Assembly: GCA_040220875.1 (NCBI GenBank)
Contig: JAVJVX010000006.1
Span: 310,001 to 374,000, forward strand
Reading direction: 5' to 3'
DNA from: Alphaproteobacteria bacterium
GTDB lineage: Bacteria; Pseudomonadota; Alphaproteobacteria; JAVJVX01
Length of the DNA stretch: 64,000 nt
Shown here: piece after piece, positions 34,805 to 44,500 of the stretch
Position numbering within the stretch: position 1 is the stretch's first letter
How the letters are laid out: every line of letters starts with the position of its first letter
The notes under the pieces: generated by a model
What the model was told of the DNA's origin: nothing
What the model saw: only the letters and a program-made list of their open reading frames with translations
The model's database searches: none
Program-made: the position numbers and the translations under genes

Positions 34805-37800
34805 GGGGCCTCTCTTTCGGACTCGTCATCGACGGGCCATTCGCCCCAGCGCGCGAGGTGATCGTAACCGTCATATGTAAGCGGCTCGCCATGCGGGGCG
34901 GAAAAATAGGGCGTCGCCGGGTCGTCGAAGGCGCGGATGAGGGCGAGGAGGCCATCCCTCGCCTCGGCTGCCAGGGCGGACGGATCCAGCTTATAGGCGG
35001 TCTCTTCCCCGGGGGGATTGCCGCCATTGAGACGGAGATAGACAAGCGCACCGGTTTCGGCGGCGGTCAGATCGGCAAACCCGCCCTCGGCCGCGATCAG
35101 CGCTTCAAGCGGCAATTGCGGCGCGCGCCCCGCCTCGACATTGATTTTTGTCGGCGGCTGGCCTGTCTTGTAATCCAGGATCGCAAGCCGCCCATCGGGC
35201 AGCCGGTCGATCCGGTCGGCCCGCGCGGTCAGGGTAAAATCGCCCGCCGGCCCGGGCAGCACCAGCCGCCCCGGCACTTCGGTCACAAGGGGCCGAATGC
35301 CCGTTTCGCGCCGGGTCTTTTCGTATTCGACGAACCACTCGGCGATTTTCTCGAAGCGTGGCAACCAATAGGCCGCCACGGCGGGACGCTGAAGGCTCGC
35401 TCTGAACTTCTCCCTGCCCAGAGCAAGCAGAATGTCGAGCGCGTCCGCCGGCAGCGTGTCGGGGCAGCGCGAGATGAACTCATCCAGCACATCGTGAACG
35501 AGCCGCCCGCGTTCGGCGGCGCCCGGTGCTTCATCAATCGGATCGAGCTTTTCAAGGCCAAGGACATAGCGCGCATAGATCACGTAAGGATCCTTTACCC
35601 AGCTCTCGACCCGGGTCACCGACAGGCGGCGCGGCCGCGCGGCGACGGGCGGGGTCGGCGCCGGCCGCGAGACCGGCCCCGGCAACGCGCCGCTGCCTGC
35701 GTCGAGCGCCGCTTGCCAGGCAAGCGCCGGCGCATGTTCGGGCGCGGCCCAGCGTGCCAGGACCGGTCCCGGCGTGCCTTCCGCCGCGTCCCGGTGGAGC
35801 ACGGCGTCGAGCCGCATGAGCCAGCGGGACGGCACAGTCGGCGCACCGTCAACACGCTGGGCGCGGGTCAGCCAGACCTCGGGCGCAGCCAGGGCCTGCG
35901 CGAAATCATGGGCCGACAGACCGGTGCGCCGGTCGACCGGCGAGAGGCCGAACTGATGGCGCATCTCCCGGCTCATCCACGGATCGACCGCGGGCTCGGG
36001 CGGCCAGGTGCCCTCGTTCAGCCCACCCAGCACCAGCCGGTCGGCGCTTTGCAGGCGCGCCTCGAGAGGTCCCCAGATAAAGAGGCGCGGATGCGTCCCG
36101 TAACGCGGCCGGACGCGTTGGCCCGCCATCAGCCCGTCGAGAAGGCTCGGGTAATCGGCCACGGCGACGTCGCCGAACCGGGCCGCGCCAGCGAGAAGTT
36201 CACAAAGAAATCCGTTGAGCGCCTCGCCCGCCTCGCCGGCCCAAAGGCGCTGGGCGCCCGGCTCGTCGGCGCTGGCGGCCAGCGCCTCGGCAGTCCGGAT
36301 ATGGGCTGTAAGCAATCGGGTCAGCGGCACCCGGTCATCGCGGGCGAAAAGATCGGCCAGCGGGCGATAGCATGCTTCGAGACGGTCGATCAGCGCGAGG
36401 AGTTCGGCCCTCGCGAGCGCCTCGTGGCCCTCCTTTCCCTCTGCTCGGGAGGCGGCGTCGACAAAGTCGCAGAGCCCGGCAAAACTGCTGGCGGGACGCA
36501 CGCCACGGAGCGCGATACGTTCCAAAGCCCTGACACGCGTGCGAAAGACCGCCGGCGTATATCCCGCCAGGGCGAGGGGATGCTTGAGTGCGGCGAGGAA
36601 CGCGACCGGCGCCAGCCGGTCGGCCATCAGCCTCAGGACATGGCGGAAAAACGCGCCGGGCACCGTGTCGGACAGGGCCTGGCCGGCCGAATCGTCGACC
36701 CGGATATCCCAGCGGCGAAGCTCGGCCGCGACCCGGCGGGCAAGGCGGCGATCGGGCGTGACGAGAGCCGCTGTACGCCCCGGGCTCTCGAGAACTTCGC
36801 GCAAGGCGAGCGCGATCACGGTGGCCTCTTCCTTTTGTCCCGGCGTCACCACGCGGGTCACACCACTGAGGGCGGCCTCGCTGTCCAGACGGACCAAGCG
36901 CCAGTTTGCCGTCGCGGCCGCCGGACGCATGGCTTCGGAAATCAGCTTGAGACGCCAAGGGGATGCCACCGGCGGCGCGGCCGCCTCGACCGGCCAATCG
37001 CCAATATCCGCGCGGGATAATTCGAACCGCGCAAGAAGGGCCGCCAGATTATATTGCGGGTGACTGGGCTCGAGCGCGGCCCAGGCATCGTCATCCAAAT
37101 GACGATCGAGCCCCGGCAGCACCACCCGGCCTTGCGGCAGCCGCGCGACGGCCGCCAGGAGATCGGCCGTCACCGGCACGCTGCCGGTGGAACCGGCGGC
37201 GATCACCGGCGCGCGGGGCGGGTCGGTCCGCCACAGGGCGATCAGCGTTTCGGTCACGCGGATGCGCCGGGCCACCGGGTCCATGGCGCCCTCGGCTTCG
37301 AGAAATTTCGGCCAGGTCTCGTAAACATGACGCAGCAAGTCGAGCGTCTTCTGCCAGTGCGCCGCGAAGTCTTCGGGCACAAGCGCCTGCAGGCTATCGA
37401 AGGAGAGTTTTTCCGCCTGCACCTGATCCACCAGCCGTGCCAGCTCGGTGGCGAGAAGCAGCGCCTGGTCGGCCCCCATCGGCCCGTCCTCCGTGGCCGA
37501 CGGATCGGCCATCTCGAGGATCATCCGGGCCAGGGTGAGGCGACGGCTCGTCTCGGAAACCGGTGGCGGCAGATCGGCGACGGCGGCGAGTCCGCTCGCG
37601 GCTGCCTCCGAGAACGCGGTCAGCGCGAGTTCGTCATCATCGATATCGCCGAGCGGCGCCAGCCGGGGCAAAAGCAGGGCCCGGCCGTCGGATTGGCGCA
37701 GAAACGCTCCCTGGAGCGCGCGGCACGCTCGCCGTGTCGGCAGCAGCACCAAATAATCCGAAAGCCGGAGCGGATCGTCGGCTGTCTCGGCGAGAAGGCC

Positions 37801-37872
37801 GCGCGCCAGCAGATCGAGGAATGGCCGGCCCGGCGCGATGGTAAGGACGTTCGACCGTGTCTTTTCGCTCAC
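34801..37872 (-). CDS. addB: Double-strand break repair protein AddB
   Basis: Partner of AddA with an inactivated or divergent helicase fold and a second nuclease domain. About 1,023 residues from GTG 37872. Recognisable parts are the N-terminal SDYLVLLPTRRACRALQ segment, VLGGLNEGTWP, and the nuclease motif AILDYKTGQPPTK. The GTG overlaps the murU stop (GTGA), which supports that start; the frame is open another 35 codons upstream. The alphaproteobacterial AddB is strongly divergent from the Bacillus protein, so I rely partly on its linkage to addA. Confidence 0.92.
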   Translation of the reverse strand: MSEKTRSNVLTIAPGRPFLDLLARGLLAETADDPLRLSDYLVLLPTRRACRALQGAFLRQSDGRALLLPRLAPLGDIDDDELALTAFSEAAASGLAAVADLPPPVSETSRRLTLARMILEMADPSATEDGPMGADQALLLATELARLVDQVQAEKLSFDSLQALVPEDFAAHWQKTLDLLRHVYETWPKFLEAEGAMDPVARRIRVTETLIALWRTDPPRAPVIAAGSTGSVPVTADLLAAVARLPQGRVVLPGLDRHLDDDAWAALEPSHPQYNLAALLARFELSRADIGDWPVEAAAPPVASPWRLKLISEAMRPAAATANWRLVRLDSEAALSGVTRVVTPGQKEEATVIALALREVLESPGRTAALVTPDRRLARRVAAELRRWDIRVDDSAGQALSDTVPGAFFRHVLRLMADRLAPVAFLAALKHPLALAGYTPAVFRTRVRALERIALRGVRPASSFAGLCDFVDAASRAEGKEGHEALARAELLALIDRLEACYRPLADLFARDDRVPLTRLLTAHIRTAEALAASADEPGAQRLWAGEAGEALNGFLCELLAGAARFGDVAVADYPSLLDGLMAGQRVRPRYGTHPRLFIWGPLEARLQSADRLVLGGLNEGTWPPEPAVDPWMSREMRHQFGLSPVDRRTGLSAHDFAQALAAPEVWLTRAQRVDGAPTVPSRWLMRLDAVLHRDAAEGTPGPVLARWAAPEHAPALAWQAALDAGSGALPGPVSRPAPTPPVAARPRRLSVTRVESWVKDPYVIYARYVLGLEKLDPIDEAPGAAERGRLVHDVLDEFISRCPDTLPADALDILLALGREKFRASLQRPAVAAYWLPRFEKIAEWFVEYEKTRRETGIRPLVTEVPGRLVLPGPAGDFTLTARADRIDRLPDGRLAILDYKTGQPPTKINVEAGRAPQLPLEALIAAEGGFADLTAAETGALVYLRLNGGNPPGEETAYKLDPSALAAEARDGLLALIRAFDDPATPYFSAPHGEPLTYDGYDHLARWGEWPVDDESEREAP

Positions 37873-38642
37873 GCGCCGCCTGCCCGGCTGTCTTTCGATG
37901 GGCGCTCGGCGCTGCCCGCTTCGGCCGCGAGCCAGGCTTCCACGGCCGCGATATCGGCGGGCCGGCTCACATGACACCAGTCACCGTCGTGAACGAGACC
38001 GTAGAGACGCCCCGCCGCCTCGGCCTTTCGATACAGGAGATTGAGAGAGAACGCGCCCTGGGGCGCGCCGGTGAAGAGAGATTTCGCCAGCACCTGAATG
38101 CCAGCGAAGACATAGGGCGCAACGCCATCCGCCGCGCGCCAGCTCAGAGGGGCGGGGCCACACCCGTCTGCGGTCAGCTCAAAATCGCCCGGCCCATCAT
38201 ACCCGAGGGCACCCGCCCGGGGGTAGATCAGCAGCAGCGCGTCCATCCGGCCGGGATCGAAGGCCTGCGCCAGACGGTCGAGCGCCGGCGTCGCGCCGTC
38301 GCGCCAGTAGATGTCGCCATTGAGGACGAAGAACGGGTCATCAAGAAGATCGAGCGCCTTTTTCACGCCACCCCCGGTCTCGAGCAGTTCACTCTCGTGA
38401 GACAGCTCGACCGGCACCTGGCCCGGGCGGCGGACCAGATAGGCCTCGATCTCACCGGCAAGGTGATGAGTATTGACGACGATCGTCTGCACGCCCGCTC
38501 GTTCGAGCGGCCTGAGGGCGCGGTCAAGCAGAGGTTCGCCCGCGACGGTCACAAGCGGCTTGGGCGTGTGCGTGGTAATGGGCGCCATACGCCGGCCATA
38601 GCCGGCGGCAAGCACCATGGCACTGGAAAGAGGTTCCCTCAT
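37869..38642 (-). CDS. murU: MurNAc-1-phosphate uridylyltransferase (MurU-type)
   Basis: Nucleotidyltransferase predicted to convert MurNAc-alpha-1-phosphate to UDP-MurNAc in the cell-wall recycling pathway that bypasses MurA/MurB. The 257 residues begin MREPLSSAMVLAAGYGRRM with the LAAGxGxRM signature, then TPKPLVTVAGEPLL and FFVLNGDIYW. Family sequences alone could also be read as mannose-1-phosphate guanylyltransferase. The amgK partner directly upstream, with an ATGA overlap, makes MurU the better reading. The end overlaps addB by GTGA. Confidence 0.88.
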   Translation of the reverse strand: MREPLSSAMVLAAGYGRRMAPITTHTPKPLVTVAGEPLLDRALRPLERAGVQTIVVNTHHLAGEIEAYLVRRPGQVPVELSHESELLETGGGVKKALDLLDDPFFVLNGDIYWRDGATPALDRLAQAFDPGRMDALLLIYPRAGALGYDGPGDFELTADGCGPAPLSWRAADGVAPYVFAGIQVLAKSLFTGAPQGAFSLNLLYRKAEAAGRLYGLVHDGDWCHVSRPADIAAVEAWLAAEAGSAERPSKDSRAGGA

Positions 38643-39655
38643 GCGGCCGGTCCGCGCGCGCATGCCGGGGCAATGCGTGCCTCAGCCGGCAGGGTCGCGT
38701 CCAGCCACGCGCGGACCGGAGCCAGGGCGGGATTTTCGAGATGGCGCGCGAGCAACCGCCAGACACGCGGGATATGGACCAGGTAACCGGGTTTGGCGTC
38801 GCGTTCAAAAAGCCGGGTGAAGATTCCGATCACCTTGCAATGGCGCTGGGCGGCGAGGATGGCGAAGGAACGCTCGAAGGCCGTGGGATCGAAACCGGGC
38901 ACCCCGTCGCGAAACCGGGCAACCATGCGTTGGCGCAGAAATTCCGGCACATCGCGCCGGGCATCCTCCACCAGCGACATGAGGTCATAGGTAAGGGGTC
39001 CCATGACTGCATCCTGAAAGTCGAGCAAGCCGCAAGCGGCCACACCCCGGCGCCCCGACAGGCGCATGAGATTGTCCACATGAAAGTCGCGCAGAACCAG
39101 CCCGTGCGGCACCTCAAGCGCGGGCGGCAGGACGGCCTGCCATGCGGCGAGAAAGGCATCGCGCGCCCCGGGCGCGGCCGGCCGGCCTGTCACGGCCGGG
39201 AGATACCAGTCCACGAACAGCGCTGTCTCGGCCAGAAGCAGGGTCGAATCGTAGGGCGCGAGATCCCGGCAGGCGGTCTCGGCGGGGGCGCTCGCGATCC
39301 GGATCAGCACATCGACGGCGAGCGTATAAAGCTGTTCGGCGTCAGCGCCACTATCCAAAAGCCGGGTGAAGGTATCATCGCCCAGATCCTCGAGCACCAG
39401 CACGCCGCGGTCCTGATCGGCCGCCAGGATCCGGGGCGCGCTGAGACCCAGCGCATGGAGGCAGTCCGCGACCTGGAGGAACGGCGTGACGTCCTCGGCC
39501 GGCGGGGGAGCGTCCATGACAATGGCCCGCAGGCCGGGCGCCGAAAGGCGCAGATAGCGGCGAAACGAGGCGTCGGCCGGCAGCGCGACAAGCTCGCCAT
39601 CGCCCCAGCCCCACCCGTCGAGCGCGGCACGGATGATCGCGTCCCGCCCGCTCAC
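38639..39655 (-). CDS. amgK: N-acetylmuramate/N-acetylglucosamine anomeric kinase AmgK-type
   Basis: Sugar kinase of the aminoglycoside-phosphotransferase fold that phosphorylates MurNAc and GlcNAc at the anomeric carbon; MurU then makes UDP-MurNAc. The 338 residues include VLVLEDLGDDTF and the catalytic loop LVLRDFHVDNLM (catalytic Asp in RDFH), plus the CGLLDFQDA metal-binding motif. Start GTG 39655 overlaps the tsaE stop (GTGA). AmgK is often mis-annotated as an aminoglycoside phosphotransferase; context with murU and tsaE argues against that. Confidence 0.88.
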   Translation of the reverse strand: MSGRDAIIRAALDGWGWGDGELVALPADASFRRYLRLSAPGLRAIVMDAPPPAEDVTPFLQVADCLHALGLSAPRILAADQDRGVLVLEDLGDDTFTRLLDSGADAEQLYTLAVDVLIRIASAPAETACRDLAPYDSTLLLAETALFVDWYLPAVTGRPAAPGARDAFLAAWQAVLPPALEVPHGLVLRDFHVDNLMRLSGRRGVAACGLLDFQDAVMGPLTYDLMSLVEDARRDVPEFLRQRMVARFRDGVPGFDPTAFERSFAILAAQRHCKVIGIFTRLFERDAKPGYLVHIPRVWRLLARHLENPALAPVRAWLDATLPAEARIAPACARGPAA

Positions 39656-40227
39656 GGGGCCACCTCCTGATCCGCCGCAAGGCCCGCGCCCGCCAGAGTG
39701 CGAAGGCGATGCCCCCAGCTCCCCCGGTCGGGCGCTGTCAGGGCGATGCGCCTGAGATCCGGGCACCGCACCTCGTCGATCGGCGCGAAGACGAGATCGA
39801 GGCGATCCGCCGGCAAAAATGGCGCCATGCGTTCGGGCCATTCAATCAGCGAAATCCCCTTTCCCTCAGCTTCTTCAATGCCAAGCTCCCAGACCTCGCC
39901 CGGATCGGCCAGGCGATAGAGATCGAAGTGCCAGATCGCCGCCGCGCCGATCTCGTAGCATTGCACCAGCGTGAAGGTCGGGCTGGGCACCTCGCCGAGC
40001 AGCACGCCCGCCCCCTCGGCGCGGGCGCGGATAAAGGCGCGGGCGAAGCTCGTCTTGCCGGCACCGACCGGCCCCGTCAGGGTAATCACGTCGCCGGGCT
40101 CGGCCATCGCCGCCAGGGTCGCGGCCAGCCGACCCGTCGCCGCCTCGTCCCGCGTATCCACGCGGCGCCGGACCAAGCCGGATGGCTGGCCGCGCGCGCC
40201 GGCGCCTGCGGTATCATCCTTCGTCAT
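39652..40227 (-). CDS. tsaE: tRNA threonylcarbamoyladenosine biosynthesis ATPase TsaE
   Basis: ATPase that supports TsaBD in putting the t6A modification on ANN-decoding tRNAs. The 191 residues contain Walker A GPVGAGKTSFAR (about residue 52), the SPTFTLVQCYE switch and the FDLYRL motif with the conserved Asp. An additional C-terminal extension of about 40 residues is seen compared with E. coli TsaE. It lies between divL and amgK, as in many alphaproteobacteria. Confidence 0.95.
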   Translation of the reverse strand: MTKDDTAGAGARGQPSGLVRRRVDTRDEAATGRLAATLAAMAEPGDVITLTGPVGAGKTSFARAFIRARAEGAGVLLGEVPSPTFTLVQCYEIGAAAIWHFDLYRLADPGEVWELGIEEAEGKGISLIEWPERMAPFLPADRLDLVFAPIDEVRCPDLRRIALTAPDRGSWGHRLRTLAGAGLAADQEVAP

Positions 40228-40310
40228 GCAACTATCTAAAGCCTATTCCGGCGTGATGACAACGCTGCCCCGGTTACGCCGGGCCGGAGGCCCGACGGGA
40301 TGATCCGGCC

Positions 40311-42827
40311 TCAGCGCCCGGCGGCATCGGTATTTGCGCCGACCGCCAGCGAGCCGGCGGCGAAGCCGGCCACGTCGGTTGCGGCGGCGGGGGGGCGAAG
40401 GGGCAGGTAAATCGTGACTGTCGTCCCCTTGCCCTGCTCGGAAAAGAGCTCCACCCGCCCGTCATGCAGTTCCACCAGCTTGCGGACAAGGGCGAGGCCA
40501 AGCCCGGCACCGGTTGGCCGGCGAATATATTGAGAGCCGCGCTCGAATTTTTCGAACACGCGGGTCTGCTCGTCGGCCGGGATACCGATCCCGGTGTCGC
40601 TCACGACGAAGACCATATCCTGGTCCGATCGTCTGGCGGTGATCTCGATCCTGCCGTCGGGTGGGGTAAACTTGATCGCGTTACTAACGACATTGAACAG
40701 CGCCTGACGTATGCGCCGGTCGTCACACACAACGGTGCCGGCCTGATCGGACGACGATGCCTTGATCTCGAGCCCGTGCTCGCGGGCGCGTTCCTTGCTC
40801 AGGGTCACCACATTGGCGAGAATCTCGTCCACCACCGCTTCATCCAGATCGAGAATCATATGACCCGCCTCGATTGTCGCAAGATCGAGAATATCGTTGA
40901 TGAGCGCCATGAGCTGTTGTGAGGATTCAAGCAGGCCGCGACTGTATTCCGCCTGACGCCGGTTGAGCTCGCCGAAATACTGGTTGTTGAGAATTTCCGC
41001 GAAGCCCATGATCGTGTTGAGGGGTGTGCGAAGCTCGTAGGAGACGTTGGCGACGAATTCCGATTTCAGCCGGTCTGCCGTTTCGAGCGCTTCGTTCCGG
41101 TCGAGCAGGGCCTGCTCGACCCGCACGCTGTCGGTCACATCGAGATATGACAGCAGCACGTTGCCGTCGGGCAGCGGGACGACGGCATAATCGAGCACTG
41201 AGTTATCGGCCCGCTCCATCCGGCCGGTGTGGGGGCGGGGATCGGTCACGCGGGCGATCTCGCGACGGCGCGCCTCTTCCCATTCCATGCCGTCGCCGAA
41301 GAACCCGCGGGAATTATCGACAATTTCCGCGATATGCGGGTCACCCTGCAGGTCATCGTCGGACAGGAGCCACATGCGCGCATAAACGGGATTGTACAAT
41401 TTGAGCCGCCCGTCGCTGCCGAACACCGCGACGCCCTCGTAAAGATTGTCGAGTGTCGCGCGCTGAACGGCGTTCAGGGTGTTGTAAGAGCTTTCCAGGG
41501 CCAGACGGTCGGTGACGTCCTCATAGGCAAACATCAGGCCGCCGAAGGGATGCGGCGTCACGACCAGGCGAAGCGTCTGCCCGTCCGGCAGATAGACGAG
41601 CTCTTCATGCCGCCCGATCAGGGACCGGAACATGCCCAGCCGGGCCTTCTTGTAGGCGACGAAATCCGCGACCTCGGGCAGGCGCCGCTTTTCACGCAAT
41701 GCCTCGAATTCCTCTTCGTAGGTCGGCGCCGATTGGAGGAATTTTCTGTCGAGATATGACAGGGTGCGGTAGGCGTCGTTGAAATAGCTGATGCGCTTGT
41801 CCGGCCCGTAAATAACGATCGCGGTCGAGAGCTGCTCGAACACCTCGGCATGGGCTGCGATATGCTGCGAGAGCTGGCTTTGGACGCCCTCGAGGTCGGT
41901 CTGGTCGAGGGCAATGCCGAGGAGGCGGCCGCCATCGGGATCGTTGGGCACCGGCATCTCGCTGAATTCGATCAGGCGGCGCTCTTCCCCGATTACGATG
42001 TGATGACTTTCCGCCTGGAGGCGATCGACGTCCCGCGCCATTCTGGCAAGCGACTTGCCTTTGTCACTGATAGCGCTTGCGCCAAGCTCGACCTGCCGCG
42101 AAAGGACATCTTCTGGCGCCATTTCGACGGCGCGGGCGTAGGCTGCATTGACATAGCGCAGCGACAGATCGGCATTGCGCTCCCAAAGCGGAAACGGCAG
42201 CAGATCGAGCACACAGAGAAGGTCGTCACGCTGACGGATGACGCTGGCCAGTTCTTCCTGCAATTGCGCCTGCATTTCCGCGATACGGCTGCGATCGCGC
42301 AGCCAGACGATATCGACACTGTCGCCGCCCCGGAGTTTCAACCGCCGGCCGCGCACCCGAAAGGCACCGGCCCCGTCGGCACTGTCGCAATTGAGTTCAA
42401 AATCCCGCCCCGTCTGAACGAGATCGGCCAGACTCATGGCCAGCTCCTCGCGTTCCGCGGCAGCGACCAGCGGTACCAGCGCCGTCGGGCTTTCCGGCAT
42501 TTCGTTCAGGCGTCGCTCGAGATTTGTGGCCAGGAGCGTGCGATCTCGGGTGGACCAGCAGCCGAAGAGTTCGCTGCCCTGCGTCTCGGCGGGGGTGCCT
42601 GCCTTGGCGTCAATGACCGCGAGATGGATGTCGAGCCGGCGGCGGGCGCGCCGCAGCCGATGCGCCAGCCAGAGAACCACGGCGGCGAGCGCGATAATGG
42701 CCAGTAGTGTTGTCAGTCCGCCTGGCGCGACGGCAACCGCGCCCGGGGCGCCCGGCACGACAACGTCGGCCCGCGCGGTGTCCGCCGCCAGCGACGTTGC
42801 GGCGGCAACGACAGAGAGAAGTCTCAA
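40311..42827 (-). CDS. divL: DivL-like PAS sensor kinase with tyrosine in the H-box
   Basis: An 838-residue membrane-associated PAS kinase. It has an N-terminal signal-like segment plus one hydrophobic helix (about 38-57), PAS modules (around 215-330, 335-455 and 460-585), a dimerisation helix, and a full-looking catalytic ATPase domain (NVVSNAIKFTP, DTGIGIP, GAGLGLALVRKL). Where histidine kinases have SHELRTPL this protein reads NVSYELRTPL: Tyr597 replaces the phospho-His (codon TAC at 41037-41039). That is the hallmark of DivL, the cell-cycle regulator of CckA in Caulobacter. Gene order (tsaE downstream, ahcY upstream) also fits DivL. Confidence 0.88.
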   Translation of the reverse strand: MRLLSVVAAATSLAADTARADVVVPGAPGAVAVAPGGLTTLLAIIALAAVVLWLAHRLRRARRRLDIHLAVIDAKAGTPAETQGSELFGCWSTRDRTLLATNLERRLNEMPESPTALVPLVAAAEREELAMSLADLVQTGRDFELNCDSADGAGAFRVRGRRLKLRGGDSVDIVWLRDRSRIAEMQAQLQEELASVIRQRDDLLCVLDLLPFPLWERNADLSLRYVNAAYARAVEMAPEDVLSRQVELGASAISDKGKSLARMARDVDRLQAESHHIVIGEERRLIEFSEMPVPNDPDGGRLLGIALDQTDLEGVQSQLSQHIAAHAEVFEQLSTAIVIYGPDKRISYFNDAYRTLSYLDRKFLQSAPTYEEEFEALREKRRLPEVADFVAYKKARLGMFRSLIGRHEELVYLPDGQTLRLVVTPHPFGGLMFAYEDVTDRLALESSYNTLNAVQRATLDNLYEGVAVFGSDGRLKLYNPVYARMWLLSDDDLQGDPHIAEIVDNSRGFFGDGMEWEEARRREIARVTDPRPHTGRMERADNSVLDYAVVPLPDGNVLLSYLDVTDSVRVEQALLDRNEALETADRLKSEFVANVSYELRTPLNTIMGFAEILNNQYFGELNRRQAEYSRGLLESSQQLMALINDILDLATIEAGHMILDLDEAVVDEILANVVTLSKERAREHGLEIKASSSDQAGTVVCDDRRIRQALFNVVSNAIKFTPPDGRIEITARRSDQDMVFVVSDTGIGIPADEQTRVFEKFERGSQYIRRPTGAGLGLALVRKLVELHDGRVELFSEQGKGTTVTIYLPLRPPAAATDVAGFAAGSLAVGANTDAAGR

Positions 42828-42995
42828 GCCCTACCCCTCGCGATGGAGTCCCGTTGGGCGCCGGCCCCTTGACGGAGTCTCGATTGCGCCCAGCCTCCCC
42901 GGGCGCATTCTAGGCTGCCCCGGCTGGCGGAAACAAGGTGGCCATGACGGATTTCCGCCGCTTTCCGGCATGATCCGGACTCGTTAACAGGCCGT

Positions 42996-44291
42996 CTAGT
43001 AGCGGTAGTGATCCGGCTTGAATGGACCCGACGGGCTGAGGCCGAGGTAATCCGCCTGCGCCCCGGACAGCGCCGTCAGCTTCACGCCCAGGCGGTCGAG
43101 ATGAAGCGCCGCCACTTTTTCATCGAGATGCTTGGGCAGGACGTAGACCCTGTTTTCGTAGTTCTTGTAATTGCGCCAGATTTCGATCTGTGCCAGCACC
43201 TGGTTGGTAAAGGAGGCGCTCATCACGAAGCTCGGGTGGCCGGTGGCACAGCCCAGGTTCACGAGCCGCCCCTTGGCCAGCACGATGAGGCGCTTGCCGT
43301 CGGGGAACACCACCTCGTCCACCTGCGGCTTGACTTCTTCCCAACGATAATTCTTGAGGGCTTCGATCTGAATCTCACTGTCGAAGTGGCCGATATTGCA
43401 GACGATGGCCCGATCCTTCATCTCGCGCATATGGTCGAGCGTGATGACGTCAATATTGCCGGTGGCGGTGACGAAAATATCGCCCACCGGCGCCGCTTCA
43501 TCCATGGTCACGACCTGGTAGCCCTCCATCGCGGCCTGAAGGGCACAGATGGGATCGATCTCGGTCACCACGACGCGGGCGCCCTGGGCGCGGAGGCTTT
43601 CGGCCGAGCCCTTGCCGACATCGCCGTATCCGGCGACCACGGCGACCTTGCCCGCCAGCATCACGTCGGTGGCACGCTTGATGCCATCGACGAGCGATTC
43701 GCGGCATCCGTAGAGATTGTCGAACTTCGACTTGGTGACTGAATCGTTGACATTGATGGCCGGCACCAGAAGCGTGCCCGCCTTTTCCATTTCATAGAGC
43801 CGGTGCACGCCGGTCGTGGTCTCTTCCGAAAGCCCGCGCACGTCCTTCATCAGTTCGGCAAACTTCTCATGCATGACAGTGGTGAGATCGCCGCCGTCAT
43901 CCAGAATCATGTTGGGCCGCCAGCCATCGGGGCCTTCGATCGTCTGGTCGATCGCCCACCAGAATTCCTCTTCCGTCATCCCCTTCCAGGCGAAGACCGG
44001 CACCCCCGTCACCGCGATCGCAGCCGCGGCATGGTCCTGGGTGGAGAAAATATTGCACGAGCTCCAGCGCACTTCGGCCCCGAGCTCGGCGAGGGTCTCG
44101 ATCAGGACGGCAGTCTGAATCGTCATGTGCAGACAGCCCGCGATCCGGGCGCCCTTGAGCGGCTTCGTCGCGCCGAATTCTTCGCGGAGGGCGACAAGCC
44201 CGGGCATTTCGGTTTCCGCGATGGCAATCTCGCGCCGGCCCCAATCGGCCAGCTCGATGTCCTTGACCTTGTAATCCTCGGAAGACGCCAC
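42996..44291 (-). CDS. ahcY: Adenosylhomocysteinase
   Basis: Reversibly hydrolyses S-adenosylhomocysteine to adenosine and homocysteine, relieving product inhibition of methyltransferases. About 431 residues: [16 protein letters not shown] substrate segment, [20 protein letters not shown] with the catalytic Lys/Asp, and NAD-binding [13 protein letters not shown]. The frame opens at TTG 44315, but GTG 44291 is 8 nt after GAGGAG and gives the family N-terminus ([17 protein letters not shown]). A terminator-like hairpin lies in the leader. It is followed by divL after 168 bp. Confidence 0.97.
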   Translation of the reverse strand: MASSEDYKVKDIELADWGRREIAIAETEMPGLVALREEFGATKPLKGARIAGCLHMTIQTAVLIETLAELGAEVRWSSCNIFSTQDHAAAAIAVTGVPVFAWKGMTEEEFWWAIDQTIEGPDGWRPNMILDDGGDLTTVMHEKFAELMKDVRGLSEETTTGVHRLYEMEKAGTLLVPAINVNDSVTKSKFDNLYGCRESLVDGIKRATDVMLAGKVAVVAGYGDVGKGSAESLRAQGARVVVTEIDPICALQAAMEGYQVVTMDEAAPVGDIFVTATGNIDVITLDHMREMKDRAIVCNIGHFDSEIQIEALKNYRWEEVKPQVDEVVFPDGKRLIVLAKGRLVNLGCATGHPSFVMSASFTNQVLAQIEIWRNYKNYENRVYVLPKHLDEKVAALHLDRLGVKLTALSGAQADYLGLSPSGPFKPDHYRY

Positions 44292-44313
44292 GGTATTCGC
44301 TCCTCGTTTCTTC

Positions 44314-44352
44314 AAAAATGGGGCTCCGGCAGGCAGGCCTGGATCCGGAGCC
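44314..44352 (-). promoter_or_regulatory. Terminator-like hairpin in the ahcY leader
   Basis: On the minus strand GGCTCCGG and CCGGAGCC (plus 44345-44352 and 44322-44329) make a perfect 8-bp stem with a 15-nt loop, followed by CCCATTTTTG. It precedes the ahcY GTG by about 23 nt. It could be an attenuator controlling ahcY or the terminator of the ptsH unit upstream. No SAH-riboswitch core is recognisable. Confidence 0.5.
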
Positions 44353-44500
44353 TTCGGGCACGCACAGCGCTGTAAATCGGCGCCCTATTGATACCCGAGC
44401 CCGGCAAAAGGGCAAGCGTTTCCCCGGTCGGGCCGTCCGGATCGGCAGATGAGCGATAGCCGCTGCGTCCGGCCGGGTCAACCTCCGGCCGTGTCCCCGC

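Noticed and set aside
38639-39655. Aminoglycoside resistance kinase
   Set aside because: The fold is shared, but linkage to murU and tsaE identifies the cell-wall recycling sugar kinase AmgK. The same caution applies to the protein at 17017-18072.
44292-44500. SAH riboswitch before ahcY
   Set aside because: A hairpin is present, but I do not see the conserved core of the SAH riboswitch. A covariance search would be decisive.
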